A stretch of 64,000 nucleotides of DNA from Cribrihabitans_A pelagius (GCF_048820915.1 NZ_JBMERR010000024.1:8867-72866), one strand, 5' to 3'; shown: positions 36,485 through 45,520, counted from the stretch's first letter. The notes: generated by a model not told the origin, from the sequence alone. Numbers and translations: made by a program.

Positions 36485-37393
36485 ATGGCCTATCTCGACA
36501 ATATCCGTACATTCGTCCGGGTCTACGAACTTGGCAACATGTCAGCTGCGGCCCGCGACATGCGGATTTCGGCGGCGGTGGCGTCCTCGCGCATCTCGCA
36601 GCTGGAGGAGCATCTGAACGTGCGCCTGTTCCAGCGCACCACGCGGCTGCTCAATCCGACCGAACAGGGCAACCTGTTCTACCGCGGCGCGGTCAAGATC
36701 CTGGAGGCGGTGGACGAGGCCGAGGCCGATATCAGCAATGTAACTCAGACGCCGCGCGGCACGCTGTATGTAGCGGCGCCGCTGGGGGTTGGGCAGCGAC
36801 TGATTGCGCCCGCGGTGCCAAAATTCAAGGAAGCCTACCCGCTGATCTCGATCCGGCTGCGGCTGTCGGACCGCAAGCTGGACCTGGCGGCGGAAGGTCT
36901 GGATGCGGCCTTCTTCCTTGGCGTGCCGGAGGATTCCAACCTGCGCATCCGCAAGATCGCCGATTGCCCGCGGGTTTTGTGCGCTGCGCCGGAGTACATC
37001 GCGAGCCGCGGCATGCCGGTCAGCAGCGAGGAGCTGAAAACCGGCGCCCATGACTGCCTGAATCTGCGTTACCCCGGCGCGCCCGAGTTCCAGTGGCCCC
37101 TGCGCAGCGGTGAGGGGGTGAAGCGGGTGACGGTTTCGGGGCCGTTCGAATCCGACCACGGAGACGTGCTCACCAGCTGGGCGCTGGACGGGCACGGGAT
37201 TATCCTCAAGCCGGTGTTCGAGATCTCCGAGCATCTCGCCTCGGGCCGGCTGGTTCCGGTGCTGGAGCAGGAGCCGCCGGTGCCGATCCAGATGGCCTGT
37301 CTTTACGTCCACCGCCGCCACCAGGACCCGAAGGCACGGCTGTTCATGGATTTCATGGTGGATCACATCCAGGCCTCGCTGCCCGCAGACTAA
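36485..37393 (+). CDS. LysR-family regulator divergent from puuD
   Basis: A 302-aa LysR-type regulator (MAYLDNIRTFVRVYELGNMS; AAVASSRISQLEEHLNVRLF; GTLYVAAPLGVGQRLIAPAVP). It is a clear paralogue of the regulator at 24518, sharing the LSDRKLDLAAEGLDAAFFLGVP block in near-identical form. It is divergent from puuD over a 105-bp gap and likely controls urate breakdown, with an intermediate such as urate as possible effector (inference). Confidence 0.88.
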   Translation: MAYLDNIRTFVRVYELGNMSAAARDMRISAAVASSRISQLEEHLNVRLFQRTTRLLNPTEQGNLFYRGAVKILEAVDEAEADISNVTQTPRGTLYVAAPLGVGQRLIAPAVPKFKEAYPLISIRLRLSDRKLDLAAEGLDAAFFLGVPEDSNLRIRKIADCPRVLCAAPEYIASRGMPVSSEELKTGAHDCLNLRYPGAPEFQWPLRSGEGVKRVTVSGPFESDHGDVLTSWALDGHGIILKPVFEISEHLASGRLVPVLEQEPPVPIQMACLYVHRRHQDPKARLFMDFMVDHIQASLPAD

Positions 37394-37447
37394 AGAAGCC
37401 ATGCCCGGCGGCGTTTGGCCTTGTTCCGCGCGGGCGCCGGACTGCAA

Positions 37448-37479
37448 AGTGCCTGCCTCAAACCTTTGAGGCAGGCACT
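37448..37479. terminator. perfect 15-bp inverted repeat between convergent lysR and uraH
   Basis: AGTGCCTGCCTCAAA and TTTGAGGCAGGCACT form a perfect 15-bp stem with a CC turn, between the converging ends of lysR and uraH. No U-run follows, but the symmetry and position fit a bidirectional terminator. Confidence 0.6.
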
Positions 37480-37518
37480 ACCGGAAAGTGTCCAGCCGGG
37501 GCGAGGTAAGTGTGCGGC

Positions 37519-37875
37519 TCAGCTGCCGCGGTAGGTCGAGTATCCGAAGGGCGACAGAAGCAGAGGCACATGGTAGTGGCTGTCCGCCTCGCTGATGCCG
37601 AAGCGGAGCGGCACCTCGTCCAGGAACAGGGGATCGGCCCCCGCCTGCCCCGTCGCGCGCAGGTAACCGCCCGCGTGGAACACCAGCTCGTAAGTGCCGG
37701 TGGCAAATTCGCCCGCCGGCAGGATTTGCTCGTCGGTGCGGCCGTCATCGTTGGTGGTCAGGCTGCGCAGATGGCTGCGCTCACCGCCCTCGATGCGGTA
37801 GAGATCGATCTTCAGCCCTTCGGCCGGGCAGCCGCGGGCGGTGTCCAGCACATGGGTGGTCAGAAATCCGGCCAT
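37519..37875 (-). CDS. uraH: 5-hydroxyisourate hydrolase
   Basis: A 118-aa transthyretin-like enzyme. The N-terminal GFLTTHVLDTARGCPAEGL and the C-terminal tetrapeptide YRGS are its signatures, with active-site His, Arg and His in LTTHV, Arg-Leu and YHVPLLLSPFGY. It hydrolyses hydroxyisourate, made by PuuD, to OHCU, the substrate of the decarboxylase domain encoded just upstream on the other strand. Confidence 0.95.
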   Translation of the reverse strand: MAGFLTTHVLDTARGCPAEGLKIDLYRIEGGERSHLRSLTTNDDGRTDEQILPAGEFATGTYELVFHAGGYLRATGQAGADPLFLDEVPLRFGISEADSHYHVPLLLSPFGYSTYRGS

Positions 37876-37951
37876 GTCATGCCTCCTTGGTCCGATTGCC
37901 TAGGTATGAGGCTTTGCCGGGCGTACATACACAAGCAAGAGTCAAAAAGTT

Positions 37952-37972
37952 CTTTCAAAAATTTACTGAAAG
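37952..37972. promoter_or_regulatory. inverted repeat in the uraH / puuE-uraD divergent gap
   Basis: CTTTCA (37952-37957) and TGAAAG (37967-37972) are separated by 9 A/T-rich bases in the 147-bp divergent gap. The TTTCA/TGAAA arms match the ends of the palindrome upstream of xdhA, so the same or the paralogous LysR regulator may bind. This is only suggestive. Confidence 0.35.
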
Positions 37973-38022
37973 CTGCCGTAATTGTTTTGGCCTATAAGTA
38001 ACAAAACGACAGGAGATCCAAC

Positions 38023-39438
38023 GTGACGCGCTACACCCGCGATATGCGTGGCTACGGTGCCCGGGCACCGCACCCGCAATGGCCCGGCAACGCCAAGGCC
38101 GCCGTGCAATTTGTGCTCAACTACGAAGAAGGCGGCGAGAACTGCATCCTGCATGGCGATGCCGCGTCCGAAGCCTTCCTTTCAGATATTCCGGGCGCCG
38201 CGCAATGGCCGGGCCAGCGACACTGGAACATGGAATCGATCTATGAATATGGCGCGCGGGCCGGCTTCTGGCGGCTGCACCGGCTGTTCACCGGCGCGGG
38301 CATTCCGCTGACCATCTATGGCGTCGCCACCGCGCTTGCCCGTAATCCCGAACAGGTGCAGGCGATGAAGGACGCCGAGTGGGAGATCGCCAGCCACGGC
38401 CTGAAGTGGGTCGAGCACAAGGACATGCCCGAGGAAGAGGAGCGCGCCGCCATCGCCGAAGCGGTGCGGCTTCACACCGAGGTCGTGGGCGAACGCCCGC
38501 GCGGCTGGTACACCGGCCGCTGCAGCGCCAACACCGTGCGGCTGGTCGCCGAAGAGGGCGGCTTCGACTACATCTCCGACACCTACGACGACGACCTGCC
38601 CTACTGGCTGGAAGCCGGGGAGCGCGATCAGCTGATCATCCCCTACACGCTCGAAGCCAACGACATGCGCTTTGCCACGGCGCCCGGCTACATCACCGGC
38701 GAGCAGTTCTTCCAGTACCTGAAGGACGCCTTCGACGTGCTTTATGCTGAAGGCGAAGCGGACGCGCCCAAGATGATGACCATCGGGCTGCACTGCCGCC
38801 TGATCGGCCGCCCGGGCAAGATCGCGGGGCTGAAGCGCTTCATCGAGTATATCCAGGGGTTCGAGGGCGTCTGGTGCCCGCGCCGGATCGACATCGCCGG
38901 GCATTGGGCCGAAACCCACCCGCCCCAGACGCGCGAGCGCCCCAGCCGGATGGACCGGGAGACCTTCGTGGCCAAATATGGCTCGATCTTCGAGCATTCG
39001 CCCTGGATCGCCGACCGCGCCTTTGACCTGGAGCTGGGCCCTGCCCATGACTGCGCCGCGGGTGTGCATAACGCGCTGTGCCGGATCTTCCGCACCGCTT
39101 CCGAGGAAGAGCGCCTGGGCGTGCTGACCGCGCACCCGGACCTGGCGGGTAAGCTGGCCGCGGCGGGACGCCTCACCGCCGAGAGCACCTCGGAACAGTC
39201 CAGCGCCGGCCTTAATATGCTGACCGACGAGGAGCGCGAGACTTTCCAGCGGCTCAACACCGAATATGTGGAGAAGCACGGCTTCCCCTTCATCATCGCG
39301 GTGCGCGATCACGACAAGGCGTCGATCATGGCGGCCTTCCAGCGCCGCATCGGCAATGACCGCACCACCGAGTTCGCAGAGGCCTGCCGCCAGGTGGAGC
39401 GCATCGCCCAGTTCCGCCTGCAGGACATCCTGCCATGA
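38023..39438 (+). CDS. puuE: fusion of allantoinase PuuE and OHCU decarboxylase UraD
   Basis: A 471-aa two-domain enzyme. Residues about 1-308 are a polysaccharide-deacetylase-like allantoinase PuuE (FVLNYEEGGENCILHGD, EIASHGLKWVEH, GWYTGRCSANTVRL, IGLHCRLIGRPGK). Residues about 310-471 are the OHCU decarboxylase (GSIFEHSPWIADRA, LTAHPDLAGKLA, EYVEKHGFPFIIAVR). Reactions: OHCU to S-allantoin, then allantoin to allantoate. The GTG start has AGGAG 7 nt upstream. The two activities are consecutive, so a fusion makes metabolic sense. The stop overlaps the allA ATG. Confidence 0.93.
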   Translation: MTRYTRDMRGYGARAPHPQWPGNAKAAVQFVLNYEEGGENCILHGDAASEAFLSDIPGAAQWPGQRHWNMESIYEYGARAGFWRLHRLFTGAGIPLTIYGVATALARNPEQVQAMKDAEWEIASHGLKWVEHKDMPEEEERAAIAEAVRLHTEVVGERPRGWYTGRCSANTVRLVAEEGGFDYISDTYDDDLPYWLEAGERDQLIIPYTLEANDMRFATAPGYITGEQFFQYLKDAFDVLYAEGEADAPKMMTIGLHCRLIGRPGKIAGLKRFIEYIQGFEGVWCPRRIDIAGHWAETHPPQTRERPSRMDRETFVAKYGSIFEHSPWIADRAFDLELGPAHDCAAGVHNALCRIFRTASEEERLGVLTAHPDLAGKLAAAGRLTAESTSEQSSAGLNMLTDEERETFQRLNTEYVEKHGFPFIIAVRDHDKASIMAAFQRRIGNDRTTEFAEACRQVERIAQFRLQDILP

Positions 39439-39926
39439 GCCGGCTGCTGACGGCACAGCCCCTGACCGCCGAAGGGTTTGCCCCCTTCGGCGAGGTGATC
39501 GAGGTGTCGGGCAAGCCGGACAAGATCATCAACCAGGGCATGTGCGGCCGCCACCATGACCTGGCGCGGCTGGACTTCGGCCCCGGCGGGCGCGCGGGCA
39601 TCAGCCTGTTCGACGCCCAGGCCAGGCACCTGCCGCACACGCTCGACATGGTGGAACGCCACCCCGAGGGCAGCCAGGCCTTCGTGCCGGTGAGCGGCGT
39701 ACCGATGCTGGTGGTGGTGGCCGAGGATGGCGAAGGCACACCAGTGAACGTCCAGGCTTTCATCAGCGCACCGCATCAGTCCATCAACCTGCACCGCGGC
39801 GTCTGGCACGGGGTGCTTTGCCCCTTGGGCGCGCCCGGCCAATATGTGGTGATCGACCGGATCGGCGAGACCCCGAACCTGCAGGAACACTGGTTCGCCG
39901 ACCCTTACTCCATCATCGCGGGCTGA
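39435..39926 (+). CDS. allA: ureidoglycolate lyase
   Basis: A 163-aa cupin-like enzyme (LTAEGFAPFGEVIEVSG; VERHPEGSQAFVPVSG; SINLHRGVWHGVLCPL). It splits ureidoglycolate to glyoxylate and urea. The ATG overlaps the puuE-uraD stop by 4 bp. Its glyoxylate product can enter the beta-hydroxyaspartate cycle encoded from 44.5 to 49.9 kb. Confidence 0.93.
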   Translation: MSRLLTAQPLTAEGFAPFGEVIEVSGKPDKIINQGMCGRHHDLARLDFGPGGRAGISLFDAQARHLPHTLDMVERHPEGSQAFVPVSGVPMLVVVAEDGEGTPVNVQAFISAPHQSINLHRGVWHGVLCPLGAPGQYVVIDRIGETPNLQEHWFADPYSIIAG

Positions 39927-40017
39927 TCCCGCGGACGGAACAAAGACACCAACCAACCCGAAGCCGCCATCCCAAGAAAAAGAAGCGGCAAGATCCCCAT
40001 GACCGACAGGAGAAGAC

Positions 40018-41454
40018 ATGGCTGATACTTCCATTGGGACGCCAGAACAGCTGCGCGACCCGAATTACACCCCTCCCCTGCACAAGGCGGTGCCGCTGGG
40101 CATCCAGCATGTGCTGGCGATGTTCGTCTCGAACGTGACACCTGCCATCATCGTCGCGGGCGCGGCCGGCTTCGGCTTCGGCTCTAACTCGCCGGATTTC
40201 CCCGAACTGCTGTATCTGATCCAGATGTCGATGCTGTTTGCGGGCATCGCGACGCTGCTGCAGACCATCACCCTCGGCCCCGTCGGCTCGGCGCTTCCGA
40301 TCGTGCAGGGCACCTCTTTTGCCTTCCTGCCGATCATGATCCCGCTGGTTGCGGGCAAAGGCGTTGATGGGCTGGCGGCGCTGTTCACCGGCGTCATCGT
40401 GGGCGGTATCTTCCACGGAATGCTCGGCACGGTGATTGGCAAGATCCGCTTCGCCCTGCCGCCGCTTGTCACTGGCCTTGTGGTCACCATGATCGGTCTG
40501 GCGCTGGTCAAGGTCGGCATCCAGTATGCCGCAGGCGGTGTGCCTGCGATCGGCACACCGGAATATGGCTCAGCCCTGAACTGGTCTGCAGCGCTGGTGG
40601 TGATCGTGGTCACCCTCGGGCTCAAGTTCTTCACCAAGGGCATGCTGTCGGTTTCCGCTGTGCTGCTCGGGCTGATCGTGGGCTATATCTACGCCCTGAT
40701 GACCGGCATGCTGACCTTCGAGGCGGTTTCCGGCTCCTGGTCCGGGGCCGCAGCCTTTGCTCTGCCGCAGCCCTTCAAATACGGTTTCGAGTTTTCCGCC
40801 GCCGCCATCATCGGCTTCTGCCTGATGAGCTTTGTCTCGGCGGTGGAAACCGTGGGCGATGTCTCCGGCGTGACCAAGGGCGGCGCGGGCCGTGAGGCGA
40901 CCGAGGAGGAGATTGCAGGCGCGACCTTTGCCGATGGTACCGGCACTGCCCTTGCGGGATTCTTCGGCGCCTTCCCCAACACTTCCTTCAGCCAGAACGT
41001 CGGCCTGATTGCGATGACCGGGGTGATGAGCCGCCACGTGGTGACTTGCGGGGCGATCTTCCTGATTGTCTGCGGGCTGGTGCCCAAGGTGGGTGCGGTG
41101 ATCCGCACGGTTCCGATCGAGGTGCTGGGCGGCGGTGTGATCGTCATGTTCGGCATGGTGGTTGCGGCTGGCGTGTCGATGCTGTCGGACGTGGACTGGA
41201 ACCGGCGCAACATGGTGATCTTCGCGATTGCGCTGTCGATCGGCCTCGGCTTGCAGCTGGAGCCGGGCGCGCTGCAGCATATGCCGGATACCGCGCGCAT
41301 CCTGCTGACCAGCGGCCTCTTGCCCGCGGCGCTGATCGCCATCGTGCTGAACCTCGCCCTGCCCGAGGAACTGGCCGATGAATCAACCGAAGAGGTCTCC
41401 GGCGGGTTGAGCGGTCACGGCCGCGGCTCGCTGCCGAAGGAACACCACGGCTGA
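40018..41454 (+). CDS. NCS2-family urate/xanthine permease
   Basis: A 478-aa polytopic permease of the UraA/XanQ/UacT type, with about 14 helices. Motifs are PLGIQHVLAMFVSNVTPAII near the N-terminus, ALPIVQGTSFAFLPI, and the substrate-site motif AFPNTSFSQNVGLIAMTG with preceding ETVGDVSG. Its place after the urate pathway genes favours urate or xanthine as substrate. The exact specificity (UacT-like or XanQ-like) is not decided by sequence alone. Confidence 0.88.
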   Translation: MADTSIGTPEQLRDPNYTPPLHKAVPLGIQHVLAMFVSNVTPAIIVAGAAGFGFGSNSPDFPELLYLIQMSMLFAGIATLLQTITLGPVGSALPIVQGTSFAFLPIMIPLVAGKGVDGLAALFTGVIVGGIFHGMLGTVIGKIRFALPPLVTGLVVTMIGLALVKVGIQYAAGGVPAIGTPEYGSALNWSAALVVIVVTLGLKFFTKGMLSVSAVLLGLIVGYIYALMTGMLTFEAVSGSWSGAAAFALPQPFKYGFEFSAAAIIGFCLMSFVSAVETVGDVSGVTKGGAGREATEEEIAGATFADGTGTALAGFFGAFPNTSFSQNVGLIAMTGVMSRHVVTCGAIFLIVCGLVPKVGAVIRTVPIEVLGGGVIVMFGMVVAAGVSMLSDVDWNRRNMVIFAIALSIGLGLQLEPGALQHMPDTARILLTSGLLPAALIAIVLNLALPEELADESTEEVSGGLSGHGRGSLPKEHHG

Positions 41455-41476
41455 GCAAGGGAACCTCCGGAAAAAG

Positions 41477-41504
41477 AAAAAGCCGGCCCTCGGGGCGGCT
41501 TTTG
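41477..41504. terminator. bidirectional intrinsic terminator
   Basis: AAAGCCGGCCC pairs with GGGCGGCTTT around TCGG, flanked by an A-run on the left and TTTT on the right. It lies between the convergent permease gene and the AmiS/UreI-like gene and can work in both directions. Confidence 0.78.
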
Positions 41505-41514
41505 CCGTGGTAGC

Positions 41515-42027
41515 TCAGACCAGGATTCCGTGAAGCACCAGAAGCCCCGGCAACCAGCCGGTGAACAGGCCGCAGAGCAGTGTGGCGGCAGCGGTCATGC
41601 GGGGGCGCCCGGTCTTCAGGGCAAGCTCGAGGAAATAAAGAAACCACAGACCCGCCCAGGCCGCCCAGCAGAAGGCGAGCCAGTAATCCAGCGGCGCTTC
41701 GGCCCCTGCCAGCCCGCGCCAGGCCATCGGCGCCGCCGTCAGCGCAACAAAGCCGCTGAACCACCCCAGCCCCTCGCCTCCGGCGCCAGTCAGGCGGTTG
41801 TAGCCGACCCACAGGTAGGTGGTGCCGAAGAGCAGCGTCATGGCGCTTCCCAACATGTCTGCCGCAGCAACGGCGCTTGCTGCATCGCGCAGCGCAATGA
41901 CAAAGAACACCAGCGCCGCGACCGCGTTTATCAGAATAATCTCCCGGTCCTGTATCCGGCCCAGGAGCCAGACCCCGTTCAGACACAACACGACTCCCAC
42001 CACGAGGAGGCTCAAGCCAAGAAACAT
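41515..42027 (-). CDS. AmiS/UreI-family urea/amide channel
   Basis: A 170-aa protein with six predicted helices (MFLGLSLLVVGVVLCLNGVW; INAVAALVFFVIALRD; GTTYLWVGYNRLTG). The LNGxWLLG and WVGYN segments are typical of the AmiS/UreI family, which passes urea or short amides. The neighbouring ureidoglycolate lyase releases urea, so a urea channel here is sensible. Direction of transport is unknown. Confidence 0.78.
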   Translation of the reverse strand: MFLGLSLLVVGVVLCLNGVWLLGRIQDREIILINAVAALVFFVIALRDAASAVAAADMLGSAMTLLFGTTYLWVGYNRLTGAGGEGLGWFSGFVALTAAPMAWRGLAGAEAPLDYWLAFCWAAWAGLWFLYFLELALKTGRPRMTAAATLLCGLFTGWLPGLLVLHGILV

Positions 42028-42141
42028 CGGCGTTTTCCATTTTCAGAAGGATTGCAGAAGATAAGGAGAGGCGGGCCGAAGCCCCCTCTCCAAATCAGGC
42101 CGCTTAAGGCGGCAGTATTGGCCCGGCGCGGGCCGCCGGGT

Positions 42142-44418
42142 TCAGCCGTAGCTCGACACCGCGGACCCCGCCAGCGCTGCGGTATTCAGCAGACCCCGCA
42201 CGGTGACCGAGGGCGTCACGATATGCACCCGGTTGCCCATGCCCATCAGGACCGGGCCAACCTCCAGTCCGCCGCCGATGGACTTCAGCAGGTGGCGCGC
42301 GGTGCCGGCGGCCTCGGCATTGGCATAAACCAGCACGTTGGCCTTGCCGGTAAGCCGCCCTTCCGGGAACAGACGTTCGCGCAGCTCCGGGTCGAGCGCA
42401 GCATCGGTGTGCATCTCGCCCTCGTATTCGAAATCGAGAGGCATACCGTCGAGGATCTCCAGCGCGCCGCGCATCACCCGGCCCGAGACGCTGTCGAGGT
42501 TGCCGAACTGCGAGCCGCCGCACAGCGCGATCTTCGGCTCGACCCCAAAGCGGCGCACATGGCGGGCAGCACCGATCACCACCTCGGCCAGCTGTCCAGC
42601 GGTGGGTTCCACATGCACATGGGTGTCGGCGACAAACAGCGGCCCCTGATCGAGGATCTGCAAAGACAGGGCGCCGATGGGATGCAGCTCACCGGTAGAG
42701 AGAACCTGCGCGGCATAGTTCAGATGCCAGCGGTATTCGCCGAAGGTGCCGCAGATCATGCTGTCAGCCTCGCCGCGCTGCACCATCACGGCGGCGATGG
42801 CGGTACTGTTGGTGCGCAGGATCGCGCGGGCCAGATCGGGCGTCACGCCTTTGCGGCGCATAATCCGGTGGTAGCTCTCCCAGTAGTCGCGGTAGCGCGG
42901 ATCGTTTTCCGGGTTCACCAGCTCGAACTCGGCGCCGGGCCGAATGCTGAGGCCCTCGCGCTCCAGCCGCGCCTCCACCACTTCGGGGCGGCCGATCAGC
43001 ACCGGACGGTCGCTGCCCTCCTCCACCATGGCCTGGGCCGCGCGCAGCACGCGCTCGTCCTCGCCGTCGGCAAAGACGATGCGGCGCGCGGCACTGCGCG
43101 AAGCATCGAACACCCGCCGCATGATAGCATAGGAGCGGAAGGCCTCGCCCTGCAGCCGGTTGCGGTATTCCTCTAAATCCAGCTTGCGCGTCGCGGAGCC
43201 GGACTCGATGGCGGCGCGGGCCACGGCGGTGGCGATGGTGGGCAGCAGGCGCGGGTCAAAGGGCTTGGGGATCAGGTAGTCCGGCCCAAAAGCCAGCCGC
43301 TCGCCGCGGTAAGCCTCGCCCACTTCGGCCGAGGTCGTGGCGCGGGCAAGCCCCGCGATGGCTTCGACACACGCCAGCTTCATCGCGTCGTTGATCTCGG
43401 TTGCGCCCGCATCCAGCGCGCCGCGGAAGATGAACGGGAAGCAGAGGACGTTGTTCACCTGGTTCGGATAATCGCTGCGCCCGGTGGCGATCAGCGCGCC
43501 GGGTGCCGCGGCGCGGGCTTCCTCCGGCATGATCTCGGGCGTGGGGTTGGCGAGCGCAAAGATGATCGGATCCTTTGCCATCCTTTCCACCATCGCCTTG
43601 GTCAGCAATCCGGGGCCGGAGACGCCGAGGAAGACATCGGCCCCCGCCAGGGCCTCCTCGGTGGTGCGCAGATCCGTCTCACGCGCGAACTCCTGCTTTT
43701 GCGGGTTCAGATCGCTGCGCCCGGAATGCACCACGCCCTTGCTGTCGAGCATGGTGATATGGTGTTTCGGCACCCCCATTACCATCAGCATCTTGAGGCA
43801 GGCAATTCCGGCGGCCCCGGCGCCAAGGGCCACGACCCTGATGTCCTCGACCTTCTTTTCAGCCACGATCAGGGCATTCTTCAGGGCCGCGGCGGCGACA
43901 ATTGCGGTGCCGTGCTGGTCATCATGGAAAACCGGAATGTTCATCCGCTCGCGGCACAGACGTTCCACCTCGAAACAGTCGGGCGCCTTGATGTCTTCCA
44001 GGTTGACAGCGCCGAAGGTCGGCTCCAGCCGGGCGACGAGATCGGCGAGCTTTTCCGGGTCGGTCTCGTTCACTTCGATGTCGAAACAATCGATGCCCGC
44101 GAATTTCTTGAACAGGACCGCCTTTCCCTCCATCACCGGCTTGGACGCCTGCGCACCGATATTGCCCAGCCCCAGCACCGCGGTGCCGTTGGAGATTACC
44201 GCGACCAGGTTGCCCTTGGCGGTATAACGCGCAGCGTCGGCCGGGTTGCCGACGATTTCCATGCAGGCATCGGCAACGCCGGGGGAATAGGCGTTCGACA
44301 GATCGCGCCCTGTCGCCATCGGCTTGGTCGCGCGGATTTCAAGTTTCCCGGGCCTGGGGAAGGCGTGATAGTCCAGCGCCTCCTGGCGCTTGCTGGCAGA
44401 TTTGTCGTCCAGAGCCAT
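42142..44418 (-). CDS. maeB: NADP-type malic enzyme with C-terminal phosphotransacetylase-like domain
   Basis: A 758-aa MaeB-type protein. Residues about 1-430 are malic enzyme (NAYSPGVADACMEI, NGTAVLGLGNIGAQA, the metal-site FHDDQHGTAIV, and the NAD(P) motif LGAGAAGIACLK). Residues about 440-755 are a PTA-like domain that in this family senses acetyl-CoA or aids oligomer formation. It converts malate to pyruvate and CO2. AAGGAGGAG precedes ATG 44418. It lies downstream of the bhc genes in the same direction and can link C4 acids from the beta-hydroxyaspartate cycle to pyruvate. Confidence 0.93.
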   Translation of the reverse strand: MALDDKSASKRQEALDYHAFPRPGKLEIRATKPMATGRDLSNAYSPGVADACMEIVGNPADAARYTAKGNLVAVISNGTAVLGLGNIGAQASKPVMEGKAVLFKKFAGIDCFDIEVNETDPEKLADLVARLEPTFGAVNLEDIKAPDCFEVERLCRERMNIPVFHDDQHGTAIVAAAALKNALIVAEKKVEDIRVVALGAGAAGIACLKMLMVMGVPKHHITMLDSKGVVHSGRSDLNPQKQEFARETDLRTTEEALAGADVFLGVSGPGLLTKAMVERMAKDPIIFALANPTPEIMPEEARAAAPGALIATGRSDYPNQVNNVLCFPFIFRGALDAGATEINDAMKLACVEAIAGLARATTSAEVGEAYRGERLAFGPDYLIPKPFDPRLLPTIATAVARAAIESGSATRKLDLEEYRNRLQGEAFRSYAIMRRVFDASRSAARRIVFADGEDERVLRAAQAMVEEGSDRPVLIGRPEVVEARLEREGLSIRPGAEFELVNPENDPRYRDYWESYHRIMRRKGVTPDLARAILRTNSTAIAAVMVQRGEADSMICGTFGEYRWHLNYAAQVLSTGELHPIGALSLQILDQGPLFVADTHVHVEPTAGQLAEVVIGAARHVRRFGVEPKIALCGGSQFGNLDSVSGRVMRGALEILDGMPLDFEYEGEMHTDAALDPELRERLFPEGRLTGKANVLVYANAEAAGTARHLLKSIGGGLEVGPVLMGMGNRVHIVTPSVTVRGLLNTAALAGSAVSSYG

Positions 44419-44440
44419 ATGCTGTTTCTCCTCCTTGGCA

Positions 44441-44474
44441 GCAAAAAGGCCCCGCGCAGCAGTGCGCAAGGCCT
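44441..44474 (-). terminator. intrinsic terminator between bhcD and maeB
   Basis: On the minus strand AGGCCTTGCGCA pairs with TGCGCGGGGCCT around CTGC and is followed by TTTTTGC. The U-run ends only a few bases before the maeB ribosome-binding site. A second perfect hairpin (CCCGGCGCC at 44477-44485 with GGCGCCGGG at 44491-44499) lies just upstream. Together they end most bhc transcripts or work as an attenuator for maeB. Confidence 0.65.
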
Positions 44475-44537
44475 CGCCCGGCGCCGCGAGGGCGCCGGGA
44501 TTTGATCAGTGCAGAGTGATCCGCAGGCCTTGCGGGC

Positions 44538-45503
44538 TCAGAAATCCACGTCGATGGCGACGCCCGCCTCGATGGCGCGCTCAACCACGGCGCCTGCCAC
44601 GGCAAGGTCCTGCAATCCAACGCCGGTGCCGTCGAACAGGGTGATCTCATCCGCGCCGGTGCGGCCCGGGTGGTCGCCGTTGATCACCGCGCCGATCTCG
44701 TTGATCTGGCTGTTCTGGATCAGCCCCTGCGCAATCGCGTGCTGGCATTCGCCGATGCTGACCGATTGCGCGATCTCGTCAGTGAAGACGGTGGCGCGCG
44801 CGACCAGCGCCGCGTCGACCTCCTGTTTGCCCTTGGTGTCGGTGCCCATGCAGGCGATGTGGGTCGGCCCGTTCACATGCGCATCCAGCAGGATCGGATC
44901 GAAGCTGGAGGTGATCGAGACGATCACATCGGCCTCGGCCCCCAAACGATCCAGCTCGACCTGCTCGAACGGCAGCCCGGCCTCCTTGGCCACATCTTCA
45001 AGGCGGGAGAGCATTTCGGGGTGCAGGTTCCAGCCGATGACCTTCTCGAAGTTGCGCTGCTCCAAAGCGGCGCGCAGCTGGAACGCCGACTGGTGGCCCG
45101 CGCCGATCATGCCGATCACCTTGGCACTCTTGGGCGCCAGATGCGCAATCGACACGGCCGAGGCCGCCGCGGTGCGCAGCGCGGTCAAGAGGTTGCCGCC
45201 CACCACCGCGCGGCATTTGCCGGTGTCCGCGTCGAACAGGAACACGGTGGACTGGTGGTTGGTCAGCCCCTTGGCCTCGTTCCCCGGCCAGTAGCCGCCG
45301 GATTTCAGCCCGAGGTTCAGCGCGTCGCGGTCAAAGCCGGATTTGAAGCCGTAGAGCGCATCGGCATGGCCAATCGCCTCGCGGATCACCGGGAAGTTGT
45401 AGGCCGAGCGCTTGGACATGGAGGCAAAGACCTGCTCGACCGCGTCGAATGCGTCCTTGCGGCTGACCAGATCCGCGATGGCCTTTTCGGGCACAATATA
45501 CAT
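44538..45503 (-). CDS. bhcD: iminosuccinate reductase BhcD (ornithine cyclodeaminase/mu-crystallin family)
   Basis: A 321-aa member of the ornithine cyclodeaminase/alanine dehydrogenase family (NHQSTVFLFDADTGKCRAVV; LTALRTAAASAVS; IGMIGAGHQSAFQLRAAL as Rossmann motif). Alone it would be called ornithine cyclodeaminase-like. In the order bhcA-bhcB-bhcC-bhcD with divergent bhcR it is the iminosuccinate reductase that regenerates aspartate in the beta-hydroxyaspartate cycle. GAGGAG precedes the ATG. Confidence 0.9.
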   Translation of the reverse strand: MYIVPEKAIADLVSRKDAFDAVEQVFASMSKRSAYNFPVIREAIGHADALYGFKSGFDRDALNLGLKSGGYWPGNEAKGLTNHQSTVFLFDADTGKCRAVVGGNLLTALRTAAASAVSIAHLAPKSAKVIGMIGAGHQSAFQLRAALEQRNFEKVIGWNLHPEMLSRLEDVAKEAGLPFEQVELDRLGAEADVIVSITSSFDPILLDAHVNGPTHIACMGTDTKGKQEVDAALVARATVFTDEIAQSVSIGECQHAIAQGLIQNSQINEIGAVINGDHPGRTGADEITLFDGTGVGLQDLAVAGAVVERAIEAGVAIDVDF

Positions 45504-45520
45504 TGTTGCTTCTCCTCAAG

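Noticed and set aside
41530..43176. 548-codon plus-strand frame over the AmiS-like gene and the maeB 3' half
   Set aside because: Spans two real minus-strand genes and their gap; composition is that of a shadow frame.
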